Of a stretch of 64,000 bases of DNA, positions 19,124 to 29,068 are shown one piece after another. The stretch's first letter is position 1; each line of letters opens with the position of its first letter. Below the pieces are notes generated by a model. The model was not told the origin of the DNA and ran no database searches. It saw only the letters and a list, made by a program, of their open reading frames with translations. The DNA comes from an uncultured Draconibacterium sp. (GTDB taxonomy: Bacteria > Bacteroidota > Bacteroidia > Bacteroidales > Prolixibacteraceae). The position numbers and the translations under genes are program-made. The stretch spans positions 1,100,001 to 1,164,000 of the forward strand of contig NZ_OY781884.1 of the NCBI RefSeq assembly GCF_963677155.1. The letters are read 5' to 3'.

Positions 19124-19912
19124 TTATCGCTGCCGCTGATCGCGCATCATATATTCCGACGGATCTTGCAAAAATGTCTCCAGATCGGGAATAGAACCTT
19201 TGTTTTTTTCCAGCTCTTTCATTTTCAGGTTATCGACACTGTCGCGAACATTTGGATTCAGAATTAGTCCGTTATCGTAATAAAGTATGTACTGCAGATT
19301 ACCGTCTTTATCGAAGTACTTCCATTCGCCGTGGCGCAAGTTATTCCGGTATTCGGCAACCATTTCCTGACGGCCGTTTTCGTAGCTCACCAGAAACAAA
19401 CCATGCCGCATTCCCAGTTTCATTTTGCACTGCATATAAGGTTCGCCACTTTTATAAAATATCTGATAGTCGCCGTCTTCCTGATCATTTACCCACTCTT
19501 TTTCTTCCATTACTTCGCCGGTATCGTAATACTGATGCGATGTACCGTTTTTCAAACCATGTTTATATTCTTCGTCGGCAGTAAGTTGTCCATTCTTGTA
19601 GATTTTCCAAACACCTTCTTTTTGCTGATTTACATAGTTTCCTTCGGCTACTTTTTTGCGCCAAACATCAAATAATTGCGTGTAGGCGGTATCGCCTTTA
19701 TACTCTATAATTGCTTTAACCTGTCCCCCCGGATGGAAGCGTTTCCACTCTCCTACCGGTTTGTTGTCCTTAAAATATCCCTCATACAACAAGCGCCCGT
19801 TATCCTGTTTTTTTTGCCAAAGCCCCTGGCGAAAACCATTGGCATCGGTTTGGTTGGTTTGTGCAAAAACCAACGAAGGAAGAAAGATTAATAATGCAAG
19901 CAAATATCTCAT
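19124..19912 (-). CDS. Secreted MORN-repeat (MORN_2-type) protein
   Basis: About 262 residues from the ATG at 19912, which places the signal peptide (MRYLLALLIF to VFAQ) at the start; the ATG at 19921 adds three residues. The mature protein consists of about eight repeats of the form G.W..Y...G....E..Y..G, for example GLWQKKQDNGRLLYEGYFKD and EGVWKIYKNGQL. These are bacterial MORN_2 repeats. The role is unknown; such proteins are common at the periplasmic or surface side in Bacteroidota. The N-terminal part of a cassette-borne esterase at 58.3 kb has the same repeat type. Confidence 0.85.
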   Translation of the reverse strand: MRYLLALLIFLPSLVFAQTNQTDANGFRQGLWQKKQDNGRLLYEGYFKDNKPVGEWKRFHPGGQVKAIIEYKGDTAYTQLFDVWRKKVAEGNYVNQQKEGVWKIYKNGQLTADEEYKHGLKNGTSHQYYDTGEVMEEKEWVNDQEDGDYQIFYKSGEPYMQCKMKLGMRHGLFLVSYENGRQEMVAEYRNNLRHGEWKYFDKDGNLQYILYYDNGLILNPNVRDSVDNLKMKELEKNKGSIPDLETFLQDPSEYMMRDQRQR

Positions 19913-19963
19913 AAAACACATTTTAGGTAGAACGCGAAATTAGGGATTTATTTCAGTTGGCAT

Positions 19964-19994
19964 AAAAAAAGCTTTCCATCAGTCGATGAAAAGC
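19964..19994 (-). terminator. Rho-independent terminator of the Tat-protein gene
   Basis: On the minus strand GCTTTTCATC (19994-19985) pairs with GATGGAAAGC (19980-19971), with one G-U pair and a 4-base loop, followed by a run of seven T. It lies 28 bases beyond the stop of the small Tat-signal gene. Confidence 0.85.
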
Positions 19995-20022
19995 CTAAAA
20001 TTATGCAATTAAAAAAATGTCT

Positions 20023-20385
20023 TTAATAAATCTCTTTGGTCATGCGCTCAGTAGCCGTCATATAGTAACGTGCAAAATTATCGTCTTTCATAAAAACGGT
20101 AAGTTGCTCGCGCCAGCCTTCTGCTTCTTCCGAAAGTTCGGCAATACGGCGACCAGCTTCTTCATCGTTGGGGTTTGCCCGAAATGTTTTAATCACCGGA
20201 ATAAATTCATCCATCCAGTTTTCGTAGCGGTCCATCAATTTTTGCTGATCGGCTTCCAACGGAAATTCAGCTTTATCGTTCAATACTTTTGCTGAAAGTT
20301 TTTCTCCTGCCACAACACTGGCTCCAAGAGTTAATCCCAATTTTGTTAGAAAGCTTCTTCTGGTTTGTTCGTATTCGTTACTCAT
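20023..20385 (-). CDS. Small protein with twin-arginine signal
   Basis: About 120 residues from the ATG at 20385 (MSNEYEQTRRSFLTKLG). The TRRSFLTK segment followed by LGLTLGASVVAG is a Tat-type signal, so it is probably exported folded. The mature part is short, helical and acidic, with no cofactor motif. The family and function are not recognised. It is flanked by terminators on both sides, so it is monocistronic. Confidence 0.75.
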   Translation of the reverse strand: MSNEYEQTRRSFLTKLGLTLGASVVAGEKLSAKVLNDKAEFPLEADQQKLMDRYENWMDEFIPVIKTFRANPNDEEAGRRIAELSEEAEGWREQLTVFMKDDNFARYYMTATERMTKEIY

Positions 20386-20449
20386 TTCTGCTTTTTTAAT
20401 CCTCATTTCACAAACACAAGTAGGAGAAAAATGTTTAAAGAATGAGCAA

Positions 20450-20478
20450 AAAAAAGCCCTTTCACCATCAGATGAAAG
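20450..20478 (-). terminator. Rho-independent terminator of dnaK
   Basis: On the minus strand a GGCCCTTTCATC arm pairs with the GGTGAAAGGGC arm across a small loop, and a run of eight T follows. It begins 28 bases beyond the dnaK stop. Confidence 0.88.
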
Positions 20479-20505
20479 GGCCTTTATTTATCTTTTAATC
20501 TATAC

Positions 20506-22434
20506 TTATTTCACTTCTTCAAAGTCAACGTCGGTTACTTCACCGTCATCTCCTTTTGAATCACCACCTTGTGCTCCAGCATTCGGATCAGCTTGTGGTC
20601 CTCCCTGAGGTCCTTCAGCACCACCTTGAGCTTGCGAAGCGTTGTACATTTCCTGCGAAGCTGCCTGAAATACGGTGTTCAACTCGTTCATTGCAGCATC
20701 AATTGCAGCCAAATCTTTTGAAGCATGAGCTTCTTTCAATTTTTTCAATGCATCTTCAATCGGGCCTTTTTTGTCGGCAGGTAATTTGTCACCATACTCT
20801 TTCAACTGCTTCTCAGTCTGGAATATCAAACTGTCAGCCTGGTTGATTTTATCTGCGGTTTCTTTTGCTTGCTTATCTGCTTCTGCGTTAGCTTCAGCTT
20901 CCGATTTCATGCGGTTGATCTCATCATCCGAAAGACCTGAAGAAGCCTCAATACGGATCGACTGCGATTTTCCAGTTGCTTTATCTTTTGCATGTACGTG
21001 CAGAATACCATTAGCATCGATATCGAAAGTTACCTCAACCTGTGGTACTCCACGTGGTGCCGGTGGAATTCCATCTAAATGGAAACGACCGATAGTTTTG
21101 TTACCCGATGCAATTGGACGCTCACCTTGCAGAACATGAATTTCTACTGAAGGCTGATTGTCGGCAGCAGTAGTAAATGTTTCCGATTTTTTAGTCGGAA
21201 TAGTTGTATTCGACTCAATCAACTTGGTCATTACACCACCCATGGTTTCAATTCCTAACGAAAGCGGAGTTACGTCAAGCAGCAGAACGTCTTTTACTTC
21301 ACCGGTTAAAACACCACCCTGAATAGCTGCACCAATTGCAACCACCTCGTCAGGGTTTACACCTTTTGAAGCTTCTTTACCAAAGAACTCTTTTACTTTT
21401 TCCTGAATAGCAGGAATACGTGTTGAACCACCAACGAGAATTACTTCGTCAACATCGCTTGCCGACATTCCTGCATTTTTCAATGCCTTACGACATGGCT
21501 CTATTGTAGCGTTGATCAAAGTGTCAGCCAACTGCTCGAATTTTGAACGAGACAATGTTTTTACCAAGTGTTTTGGAATACCGTTAACCGGCATAATGTA
21601 TGGCAGATTGATCTCTGTTTGAGAAGAGCTCGACAATTCGATTTTTGCTTTCTCAGCAGCTTCTTTCAAACGTTGCAACGCCATTGGATCTTTGCGCAGG
21701 TCAATGCCTTCTTCGTTGTTAAACTCGTCAGCTAACCAATCGATAATCACCTGATCAAAATCGTCACCACCAAGGTGAGTATCACCGTCGGTTGATTTTA
21801 CTTCGAAAACACCATCACCCAGCTCTAGAATAGAAATATCGAAGGTACCACCACCAAGGTCGAATACCGCGATTTTCATGTCTTTGTCCATCTTATCCAA
21901 ACCGTAGGCCAACGATGCAGCAGTAGGTTCGTTAATGATACGACGTACTGTTAAACCAGCAATCTCTCCGGCTTCTTTTGTAGCCTGACGCTGCGAATCA
22001 CTAAAGTATGCAGGCACAGTTACAACTGCTTCTGTCACTTCCTGTCCCAGGTAATCTTCAGCTGTTTTCTTCATTTTCTGAAGTGTCATTGCCGAGATTT
22101 CCTGTGGCGAATATTTACGGTCGTCGATCTCAACACGTGGAGTATTGTTATCGCCTTTTACTACTTTATAAGGTACACGGTTTACTTCTTTTGATACCTG
22201 ATCAAAAGTTTCTCCCATGAATCGTTTGATTGAGAAGATTGTTTTTGTAGGGTTAGTGATTGCCTGACGTTTTGCAGGATCACCAACTTTGCGTTCTCCG
22301 TTTTCAACGAAAGCAACGATAGAAGGTGTTGTACGTTTTCCCTCGCTGTTAGGGATAACTACAGGCTCGTTACCTTCCATTACAGAAACACAAGAGTTTG
22401 TGGTTCCTAAGTCAATTCCGATAATTTTTCCCAT
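20506..22434 (-). CDS. dnaK: Molecular chaperone DnaK (Hsp70)
   Basis: 642 residues, full length. The nucleotide-binding domain starts with [12 protein letters not shown] and contains [14 protein letters not shown] and [14 protein letters not shown]. The substrate-binding domain follows the [18 protein letters not shown] linker, and the tail ends acidic ([10 protein letters not shown]). It refolds proteins with DnaJ and GrpE using ATP. Neither dnaJ nor grpE is adjacent, which is common in Bacteroidota. It is monocistronic, with its own terminator and a 380-base upstream region. Confidence 0.99.
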   Translation of the reverse strand: MGKIIGIDLGTTNSCVSVMEGNEPVVIPNSEGKRTTPSIVAFVENGERKVGDPAKRQAITNPTKTIFSIKRFMGETFDQVSKEVNRVPYKVVKGDNNTPRVEIDDRKYSPQEISAMTLQKMKKTAEDYLGQEVTEAVVTVPAYFSDSQRQATKEAGEIAGLTVRRIINEPTAASLAYGLDKMDKDMKIAVFDLGGGTFDISILELGDGVFEVKSTDGDTHLGGDDFDQVIIDWLADEFNNEEGIDLRKDPMALQRLKEAAEKAKIELSSSSQTEINLPYIMPVNGIPKHLVKTLSRSKFEQLADTLINATIEPCRKALKNAGMSASDVDEVILVGGSTRIPAIQEKVKEFFGKEASKGVNPDEVVAIGAAIQGGVLTGEVKDVLLLDVTPLSLGIETMGGVMTKLIESNTTIPTKKSETFTTAADNQPSVEIHVLQGERPIASGNKTIGRFHLDGIPPAPRGVPQVEVTFDIDANGILHVHAKDKATGKSQSIRIEASSGLSDDEINRMKSEAEANAEADKQAKETADKINQADSLIFQTEKQLKEYGDKLPADKKGPIEDALKKLKEAHASKDLAAIDAAMNELNTVFQAASQEMYNASQAQGGAEGPQGGPQADPNAGAQGGDSKGDDGEVTDVDFEEVK

Positions 22435-22815
22435 TGTTATATTTTTTAAGTTTTTATTATTCTAAAAATTACGTCAGGAAATAATCAATGATTGTGCCAT
22501 GAAAAAATCAGTGGAATGAATGTAAAATCTGACATGGTATTGGCCCGGCTCAGTAAAAATCCTGTCAGATGTGGTGACAAAACGACAGAAAGGAAGGATG
22601 AAAGATGAAGGATTAATGATTTTAGATTTAGCAGGTGACTTTCAGGTTCAATTGAAAGTCACCTGCTGAATTGGTTTTGTGGAAGTATTGTAGTTGTCGT
22701 AACAACTGTACCATTTAACAAAATACTATATAGCATGAAACACTTAAATAAATTCTACCGCCAGTTATATCAATCAGAATGTTTACTATTTTTAAAAGAC
22801 TAAACTAAAACATCT
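22435..22815. other. Divergent upstream region of dnaK and DUF5009-like gene
   Basis: 381 non-coding bases between divergent genes, so it should hold both promoters. A perfect 13-bp stem repeat lies at 22631-22666. Upstream of dnaK on the minus strand (22499-22484) is a partial match to a sigma-54 -24/-12 element, TGGCAC...TTG, but the second half lacks the usual GC. No CIRCE element is apparent. Confidence 0.5.
22631..22666. repeat. Perfect inverted repeat, 13-bp arms
   Basis: GCAGGTGACTTTC (22631-22643) is exactly complementary to 22654-22666, with a 10-base spacer. Since genes diverge on both sides it is not needed as a terminator. It may be an operator or an intergenic repeat. Confidence 0.7.
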
Positions 22816-23925
22816 ATGGCAACTAAATCATTACGGACTGAACCACAAAAAAGACTTCAATCGTTAGACGTACTTCGCGGATTTGATATGTTTTGGATAA
22901 CCGGCGGCGGTATTTTGGCAACGGCAATCTCGAAAATAACCGGCGCTGACTGGCTGGGGCACCAAATACATCATGCCGAGTGGGCAGGCTTTCATTTCGA
23001 AGACCTGATCTTCCCGCTTTTTATGTTTATCGCCGGTGTTGCTATCCCCTTCTCGATAATAGCCAAAATTGAAAAAAACGTACCCAAAAAACGCCTTGCA
23101 TTGAAAGCGCTGAAACGAATGGTTATTCTTATCATCCTTGGAATTCTGTACAACGGTACTTTCCAAAATGGTTTTGCCGATGGACGAATTGCCAGTGTAC
23201 TGGGCCAAATTGGTATCGGTTATTTTTTTGCATCGCTTATTGTTATTTATTTCCATTCGTTTAAAAGCCGAATATATTGGATGATAGGCATTCTTGCAGG
23301 TTTTGGAATTATCCAGTTACTTATTCCTGTGCCGGGAGTTGGCGCCGGAGTATTGACTCCCGAAGGTTGTATTAACGGTTATATCGACCAGCTTTTTTTA
23401 CCCGGACGATTATACGGCGGCACATTCGACCCCGAAGGAATAATGTGTAGTCTATCGGCTACAGGAATCACCTTGATGGGCACCATTGCCGGAAACATTC
23501 TGCGAAACCGCAAAACCACCGACTGGCAAAAAATTGGCAACATGGCTGCCACCGGAGTTGGACTGATCATACTGGCACTTGCTTTCTCCACCTTCTACCC
23601 TATTATTAAAAAATGCTGGACATCAACATTTAATATGCTTGCCGGTGGAATTAGTTTTCTGCTGATGGCTTTGTTCTTCCTCGTTATCGACCATTGGGAA
23701 ATACGTCGCTGGGCGTTCTATTTTAGGGTAATTGGGATGAATTCCATTTTCGTTTACCTATTTGTACGTATCATTGATATGAAGTTTATAGCCGAATTTT
23801 TCTTTGGTTGGATTACCAAACCGATGGACGACGCAGGAGAATTACTTATACTGCTGTTTGGACTTGCACTCATTTGGGGATTACTTTATTACATGTACAA
23901 AAAGAAGATTTTCCTGCGGGTTTAA
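22816..23925 (+). CDS. DUF5009/HGSNAT-like membrane acyltransferase family protein
   Basis: 369 residues with about ten membrane segments. The N-terminus RLQSLDVLRGFDMFWITGGG is the signature of the heparan-alpha-glucosaminide N-acetyltransferase-like family (NagX/DUF5009), followed by FPLFMFIAGVAIPFSI and the conserved GRIASVLGQIGIGYFFASL. By family knowledge these inner-membrane proteins transfer acetyl groups to amino sugars, and in bacteria they often accompany glycan use. The substrate is not evident here. The gene is alone, divergent from dnaK. Confidence 0.85.
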   Translation: MATKSLRTEPQKRLQSLDVLRGFDMFWITGGGILATAISKITGADWLGHQIHHAEWAGFHFEDLIFPLFMFIAGVAIPFSIIAKIEKNVPKKRLALKALKRMVILIILGILYNGTFQNGFADGRIASVLGQIGIGYFFASLIVIYFHSFKSRIYWMIGILAGFGIIQLLIPVPGVGAGVLTPEGCINGYIDQLFLPGRLYGGTFDPEGIMCSLSATGITLMGTIAGNILRNRKTTDWQKIGNMAATGVGLIILALAFSTFYPIIKKCWTSTFNMLAGGISFLLMALFFLVIDHWEIRRWAFYFRVIGMNSIFVYLFVRIIDMKFIAEFFFGWITKPMDDAGELLILLFGLALIWGLLYYMYKKKIFLRV

Positions 23926-23961
23926 AAACTTCTATTTACATTTATTACATACAAATAAATT

Positions 23962-24430
23962 TTGAGCCCCATACCAAAAGATATTATTGTTGATTCTCTT
24001 CAGAAACATTTAGCTGGAGTACACTCTGTATACTTGTATGGAAGCTTTGCAAATGGAGTGGCCCCCCCTGAAAACGGCGTTGATGTGGCATTTCTTTCGG
24101 AAGCGCAAATTACGAACGTTGCCAAATGGAAAATACAGAAAAGTTAGCTGCTGCTCTAAACAAAGATGTTTATCTGGTTAACTTGAAGACGTAAATGTTG
24201 TATTGCGCAAAGAAATCGTTGAGAAAGGAAAACTCCTGTACTCTTCCGATCAATACAAAACCAAATCTTTTGAAATGACAACATTATCGATGTATCTCGA
24301 TTTGAATGAAACGCGGAAAAATATCTTAAACGATTACAAACAAAATATGGACGAGATCCTTCTAAATAAAAAAATGGTTGATAACCAGAAGTCGCTTATC
24401 AACCATTTTAGCAAAGAAACAATTTGATTA
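23962..24430 (+). pseudogene. Decayed MntA-type minimal nucleotidyltransferase
   Basis: From a TTG at 23962 the frame encodes SVYLYGSFANGV, like the GSX10DXD motif of MntA antitoxins, but it reads NGVDVAF where family members have SDIDLA, so the first catalytic Asp is lost. The frame stops at 24147. The homologous sequence continues in a second frame from about 24120 (MENTEKLAAALNKDVYLVNL) and then in a third from about 24185 (VVLRKEIVEKGKLLYSSD) to the stop near 24430. At least two frameshifts are therefore present. No HEPN (HepT) partner lies beside it. The call is from motif reading and frame continuity. Confidence 0.7.
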
Positions 24431-24569
24431 TAAATTAACTAATTTAAGTTGCATCAAAGTATAAAAGACATTGGCTTTTATTGAATATTCGATTTATATT
24501 CTTCTCGCGCAACTACTTAAAAAGAAATTGAATGTAAGTATTATTCAATGATTCTCGATTCTTTTATAA

Positions 24570-24986
24570 TTAAAAGCTAATGCCGATACCAATTAATGGT
24601 TTTATTCTGACTATCTCGCTAAAATCACTTGCCAGTTCCAATCCTACATTCAGAGCAATATGCTGATTTAACAGATTTGTTTTTTTTACGCCAATGGGTA
24701 ATACTGCGTAAGAATCATTAATATCAGAATAACTATATCCAAGTCCCCACGAGAATTCAAATTCTTTTGCAGGGATGTTATTCCTGATTAATAATGAATA
24801 CCTCGCATCTTGAACCTCCAGATTATCACTTTCAATTTGAATTTCGGGATAAAATCTTTCTGATGTAAATAAACCAAACGCCAAGCGGTTACCATTGTAA
24901 AAACTTAGTTCTGACTTTGTTTCCTGACTAAAAACCCCCAATGATAGTACCATCCCAATTATCAGGAGCAAACATTTGTTTTTCAT
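24570..24986 (-). CDS. Small secreted protein, probable outer-membrane beta barrel
   Basis: About 138 residues from the ATG at 24986, which gives a signal peptide (MKNKCLLLIIGMVLSLGVFSQ). The remainder is made of alternating beta strands and ends with IKPLIGIGISF, a terminal Phe as in outer-membrane barrels. The family is not recognised. The unit is monocistronic. About 180 non-coding bases on its upstream side hold no recognisable element. Confidence 0.6.
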   Translation of the reverse strand: MKNKCLLLIIGMVLSLGVFSQETKSELSFYNGNRLAFGLFTSERFYPEIQIESDNLEVQDARYSLLIRNNIPAKEFEFSWGLGYSYSDINDSYAVLPIGVKKTNLLNQHIALNVGLELASDFSEIVRIKPLIGIGISF

Positions 24987-25237
24987 AATTTTAAAATTTT
25001 TATGTAAAAGATTGTTTCTAAGTGTTCTTGTAAAGGTTGGGTATTTGCAGATCATTACTTAGTCCAACTTATAATTGCAAAAACAGCTAACATTTTTCAG
25101 AAGCAAATATAAATATTTTTTTGTTTAATCCGGGAAAAGTCATTCTAATCCCGGATAAAACTTACCAAAAGACAATAATATTTGCAGACTCACTTTAAGT
25201 TATTATCCTTATACAGAAGTTTTATCAACAATCAATC

Positions 25238-26584
25238 TTAATATTTGCTTCGATATATAGCCAACGAAAATTCAGGCCCCGGCACAACAAACTGTTCGTC
25301 ATCGGCGATACGCCAGGCAGCGCTAAGTTTAATTCTCGATTTGCTGTTCAGTTGTGTGAAGTAAGCAACATAAGGAATAAAGTTATTGCTTAACACACCA
25401 ACCTCTTCAAAGTTGTTTAACAAGATACCCGGCACATAACGCATTCCAAAATCGAACTGCGTTTTCAGATTAGGGTAATAGCTCCAACCGAGGTTAATAT
25501 CTGCCGTTGCCCAGTCGCGACTCAAATTCGAGTTAACCAGATACTCATCAACATACTCCATATCAGTTTTAGTGTAGCGGTTATAAACCAGTGCGGCAGA
25601 GAGATTACGGTTCCATTTTACATTTACATATTTGGCATTGTCGTACTGAACATACCCACCAAAAAGAAAATCGGGTTCCTGGTTGTAATATTTAAAGTGC
25701 GGACCAATTTCAAAACGGCTTCCCTGGTAACGCGGGTCAAATTCGCTGAATTGCCATTCGGCAGCCATCAATTCAGGAGACGCCAATACAAAAGTATTGC
25801 GGATAAAATCAACCACTTGCTCCATTTCTTTTTCAGGCATGTGTCCTTCCTTAAAATCGCGGTTGTGTTTAATATTGGCAATTACCTGAGCAAACTGTGC
25901 AATTTCGTAATCAGAAAATAACCGCCCCGGATAATATTTCTCGAGCAGATAATGTGCAGTCATCAAATGGTTCATAGGGCTCAATCGTCCCGAGCCCCAC
26001 CCGACTTTAGCATTTAAACCATAGCGCAGGCGATCTTTGGTATCGCTTTCATCAACCGGCGTGTTAGCTCCCTTCGAATCGATGCTGGTTCCATCCAGTT
26101 TTTGTTTAAACACTTCGTAACGTCCCCAGGCATTTACATCAATTACGGTATAATTTTTCGTATCGTAATAAAAGCGGTAACTATAATCGATATCCGCCGA
26201 AGTGCGCACACCATAAAAATTCTGGTCGGCTGTAATATATTCCACTTTCGAGCTATCAACATAATCGCCATAACCACCGTACGGACCAACATCAAATAGA
26301 AAACTCAACCGTTCTTGTTTATAATCCAGCAAATTCCAATAGGTATTTTCAATTCTAAATTTACCATTCAACAATGTACGGTCTTCATTAAAACGGCTTT
26401 CGTCGCTTAATATTTCTTCTGTTTCTTTGCTCGCACCCAAAATCAATCCCCAGTTCAATTCGTGTTTTTTAAACGAAACCACCTGGTTATTGATCTCCTG
26501 CTGCTGCGCCCCGGCAACAAACACGGTAAATACAAAAATAAGGAGCAAACAAATTTGAGGGAATACGCTATTTAGTTTTCTCAT
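25238..26584 (-). CDS. Secreted hypothetical protein, probable outer-membrane barrel
   Basis: 448 residues with a signal peptide (MRKLNSVFPQICLLLIFVFTVFVAGAQ). The mature part is rich in aromatic, alternating strands (for example YSYRFYYDTKNYTVIDVNAWGRY and RFEIGPHFKYYNQEPDFLFGGYVQYD). It has one helical insert around residues 210-270 (YLLEKYYPGRLFSDYEIAQFAQVI). It ends with LAIYRSKY. A beta-barrel location in the outer membrane is likely, but I do not recognise a family. It is alone between a small barrel gene and panB. Confidence 0.6.
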   Translation of the reverse strand: MRKLNSVFPQICLLLIFVFTVFVAGAQQQEINNQVVSFKKHELNWGLILGASKETEEILSDESRFNEDRTLLNGKFRIENTYWNLLDYKQERLSFLFDVGPYGGYGDYVDSSKVEYITADQNFYGVRTSADIDYSYRFYYDTKNYTVIDVNAWGRYEVFKQKLDGTSIDSKGANTPVDESDTKDRLRYGLNAKVGWGSGRLSPMNHLMTAHYLLEKYYPGRLFSDYEIAQFAQVIANIKHNRDFKEGHMPEKEMEQVVDFIRNTFVLASPELMAAEWQFSEFDPRYQGSRFEIGPHFKYYNQEPDFLFGGYVQYDNAKYVNVKWNRNLSAALVYNRYTKTDMEYVDEYLVNSNLSRDWATADINLGWSYYPNLKTQFDFGMRYVPGILLNNFEEVGVLSNNFIPYVAYFTQLNSKSRIKLSAAWRIADDEQFVVPGPEFSLAIYRSKY

Positions 26585-26695
26585 TTTTCGACTTTGAAAT
26601 TAGCCACAAAGAAAATAAACCTTCTGAAAACTACCTGCATAAACCGGTTAATAAAAGTTAAGCACTGACTGTAAGCGAGCGAAAAAATGATTGCT

Positions 26696-26728
26696 TTTGG
26701 GTTAAAATGAAAGGATTGGTTAATTTTG
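26696..26728 (+). promoter_or_regulatory. Bacteroidota-type promoter of panB
   Basis: TTTG at 26696-26699 and TAATTTTG at 26721-26728 are separated by 21 bases, matching the consensus. The panB start follows 25 bases later. Confidence 0.65.
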
Positions 26729-26753
26729 TTGTCTAATTTGAATACAAACAGAC

Positions 26754-27569
26754 ATGTCAGTACATAGCGAAGTCCGAAAAGTTACCACGCACCGTTTATC
26801 GGAAATGAAATTGCGCGGAGAAAAGATATCGATGTTAACAGCCTACGATTACAGTATGGCACAGTTGGTTGATGAAGCCGGAGTAGATGTAATTCTCGTT
26901 GGTGATTCAGCCTCAAATGTAATGGCGGGTCATGAAACTACACTGCCGATTACTCTAAATGAAATGATCTTTCTGGGAGCGTCGGTGGTACGTGCAGTAA
27001 ACCGTGCACTTGTGGTGGTCGACCTTCCTTTCGGAACCTACCAGGGCAATTCGCGCGAAGCACTAAGCTCAGCCATTCGTATAATGAAAGAAACCGCTGC
27101 CGATTCAGTAAAACTCGAAGGAGGCGAAGAAGTTATTGAATCGGTAAAACGTATTCTTTCGGCCGGAATTCCGGTGATGGGACACCTGGGATTAATGCCG
27201 CAATCGATACACAAATTTGGGACCTATACAGTTAGAGCCAAACAAGATGCTGAAGCTGAAAAACTGATTAGTGATGCCAAGCTGCTAGAAGAAGCAGGAT
27301 GTTATGCGCTGGTGCTGGAAAAAATTCCTGCAGAATTAGGTGAACGGGTAGCCAAAGAGCTGAAGATTCCGGTAATTGGAATTGGTGCCGGTGGCGGTGT
27401 TGACGGACAAGTGCTGGTAATCCACGATATGCTGGGAATTACCCAACAATTCTCGCCACGCTTTTTACGCAGATACCATAACCTGGCAGCCGAAATTAAA
27501 GGGGCTGTTGGAAATTATATAAACGATGTAAAATCGCAGGATTTTCCGAGCGATAAGGAGCAGTATTAA
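26754..27569 (+). CDS. panB: 3-methyl-2-oxobutanoate hydroxymethyltransferase
   Basis: 271 residues, the usual length. It adds a hydroxymethyl group from methylene-tetrahydrofolate to 2-oxoisovalerate, giving ketopantoate for pantothenate and CoA synthesis. Family motifs are [34 protein letters not shown] with metal-binding Asp, VKLEGGEE, and [14 protein letters not shown]. The later [25 protein letters not shown] is also typical. It stands alone with its own promoter; other pan genes are not in the window. Confidence 0.97.
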   Translation: MSVHSEVRKVTTHRLSEMKLRGEKISMLTAYDYSMAQLVDEAGVDVILVGDSASNVMAGHETTLPITLNEMIFLGASVVRAVNRALVVVDLPFGTYQGNSREALSSAIRIMKETAADSVKLEGGEEVIESVKRILSAGIPVMGHLGLMPQSIHKFGTYTVRAKQDAEAEKLISDAKLLEEAGCYALVLEKIPAELGERVAKELKIPVIGIGAGGGVDGQVLVIHDMLGITQQFSPRFLRRYHNLAAEIKGAVGNYINDVKSQDFPSDKEQY

Positions 27570-27580
27570 GATTAAACTTA

Positions 27581-27670
27581 CTGTCATTTAGAAGGAAGAA
27601 TGACTGAGAAATCTTTATCTTAGAAACAGATTTCTCTTCTCCCGAAGTTTCGGGATCGTCGAAATGACAA
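27581..27670. repeat. Palindromic intergenic repeat (TCATTTCGA family), copy B
   Basis: TGTCATTT (27582-27589) pairs with AAATGACA (27662-27669). The interior holds GAGAAATC and GATTTCTC as a second stem, and a small CCCGAAGTTTCGGG hairpin. It starts just after the panB stop and ends 13 bases before the next start codon, so it forms the leader of the pseudouridine synthase gene. Confidence 0.75.
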
Positions 27671-27682
27671 CAAGCACTGAAA

Positions 27683-28390
27683 ATGGACGTAATTTACGAA
27701 GACAACCATATTATTGCAATAAACAAGGTGTGCGGCGATGTTGTGCAGGGAGACAAAACCGGCGACGAAACCGTTTTAGACAAGGTGAAACATTACCTGA
27801 AGGAGAAATACAACAAACCAGGAAATGTTTACCTTGGCCTGCCTCACCGCCTCGACCGGCCAACAAGTGGAGTTCTTATTTTGGCGAAAACCAGCAAAGT
27901 ACTGCCACGGCTAAATAAACTTTTCCAAACCAAAGATGGTATGCAAAAAGTGTATTGGGCGGTGGTTGATAAACGTCCGCCAAAATATACCGACACGTTG
28001 AAACACTACCTGCGCAAAGATCAGGAGAAAAACCGAAGCTATGCTTATACTGATGAAAAGCCCGGATCGAAATTTGCCAGCCTCACCTACCGCCATGTGG
28101 CCAGTATCGACCGCTACCATTTGCTGGAGATAGAAATCCATACCGGGCGTCATCACCAAATAAGGGTGCAGTTGCGCCAGTTGAACTTACACATAAAAGG
28201 AGATTTAAAATATGGTGCACCACGATCGAACAAAAACAAAGGTATTCACCTGCATGCACGACAGGTTAAGTTGATCCACCCTGTGCGCAAAGAACCACTT
28301 ACCATAATTGCTGATCCGCCAAAAGATCCGGTTTGGGACGAATTTATGAAACTTTTTAAAGCCGGGAAGTTTAGTCCGGTGGAAGTGTGA
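27683..28390 (+). CDS. RluA-family RNA pseudouridine synthase
   Basis: 235 residues. The catalytic motif LPHRLDRPTSGVLILAKT places the nucleophilic Asp at D58. Further family blocks are LLEIEIHTGRHHQIRVQL and a terminal HLHARQVKLIHPV. It isomerises specific uridines in rRNA or tRNA; the exact target cannot be read from sequence. No S4 domain precedes the catalytic domain, in contrast to RluC and RluD. The start at 27683 (MDVIYEDNHIIAINK) begins directly with the catalytic domain. Confidence 0.93.
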   Translation: MDVIYEDNHIIAINKVCGDVVQGDKTGDETVLDKVKHYLKEKYNKPGNVYLGLPHRLDRPTSGVLILAKTSKVLPRLNKLFQTKDGMQKVYWAVVDKRPPKYTDTLKHYLRKDQEKNRSYAYTDEKPGSKFASLTYRHVASIDRYHLLEIEIHTGRHHQIRVQLRQLNLHIKGDLKYGAPRSNKNKGIHLHARQVKLIHPVRKEPLTIIADPPKDPVWDEFMKLFKAGKFSPVEV

Positions 28391-28585
28391 GCTGAAAGAG
28401 TGAAGGATTGATTGGTAAATGCGGAAATGATTTAATGCCCAAATGCGTCAATAAGTTTGCAACGATTTTTTTGATAAAACCCAAACGTGTAAAGGAGAAT
28501 TAAAACAGATCTCTCCTCGTTCCTCGTCGAGATGAAAGCTGTACTCAGCTTTTGACTTTCTACTTTTATCTTTTGCCTTGCACTC

Positions 28586-29068
28586 CTATTCCAAATCCTT
28601 CGGTTTAAACGCAAAGGGCAGCAAATTATCGGCGCCTTCAAGCACCTGTATGTATTTACGGCCATCGAGAATTATGCGAATGGGCTGACTGTAGCGTGTT
28701 TCGGTTTCTACCAGTACCTGACGGCACGAGCCGCAGGGCTGCGCCGGAAGTTCCAGAAATCCATGCGAATTTCTTGCCGTAACGGCAATGGCTTTTACAG
28801 CCTGATCGGGGTAAGTAGAGTTGGCATAAAACAGAGCTACCCGCTCGGCGCACAGGCCATCAGTAAAGTCGGCATTCTCCTGGTTACTACCGCTTACCAC
28901 CTCTCCGTTTTCGAGCAACAATGCCGCTCCCACACAAAACTTTGAATACGGTGCATAAGCGTTATTAGTGGCTTCGCGGGCTGCCAGCAACAATTTCTGA
29001 TCGCTATCGGGTAATTCCTCTACCTCATCATATTCGCAAACCTTTATTGTGAGTTCCTTCCTTCGCAT
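28586..29068 (-). CDS. cdd: Cytidine deaminase
   Basis: 160 residues. The zinc-binding motif is complete: C73-A-E75 in GLCAERVALF, with the catalytic Glu, and C112-G-S-C115 in PCGSCRQVL. It converts cytidine and deoxycytidine to uridine and deoxyuridine in pyrimidine salvage. The substrate-binding segment YSKFCVGAALL is also present. The downstream spacer (28391-28585) contains a degenerate TCTCCTCGTTCCTCGTCGAGAT fragment that resembles part of the palindromic repeats, otherwise nothing. Confidence 0.97.
   Translation of the reverse strand: MRRKELTIKVCEYDEVEELPDSDQKLLLAAREATNNAYAPYSKFCVGAALLLENGEVVSGSNQENADFTDGLCAERVALFYANSTYPDQAVKAIAVTARNSHGFLELPAQPCGSCRQVLVETETRYSQPIRIILDGRKYIQVLEGADNLLPFAFKPKDLE

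Noticed and set aside
22484-22499. Sigma-54 promoter for dnaK as a confident call
   Set aside because: The -12 half reads TTGAT and lacks the invariant GC, so the match is only partial.
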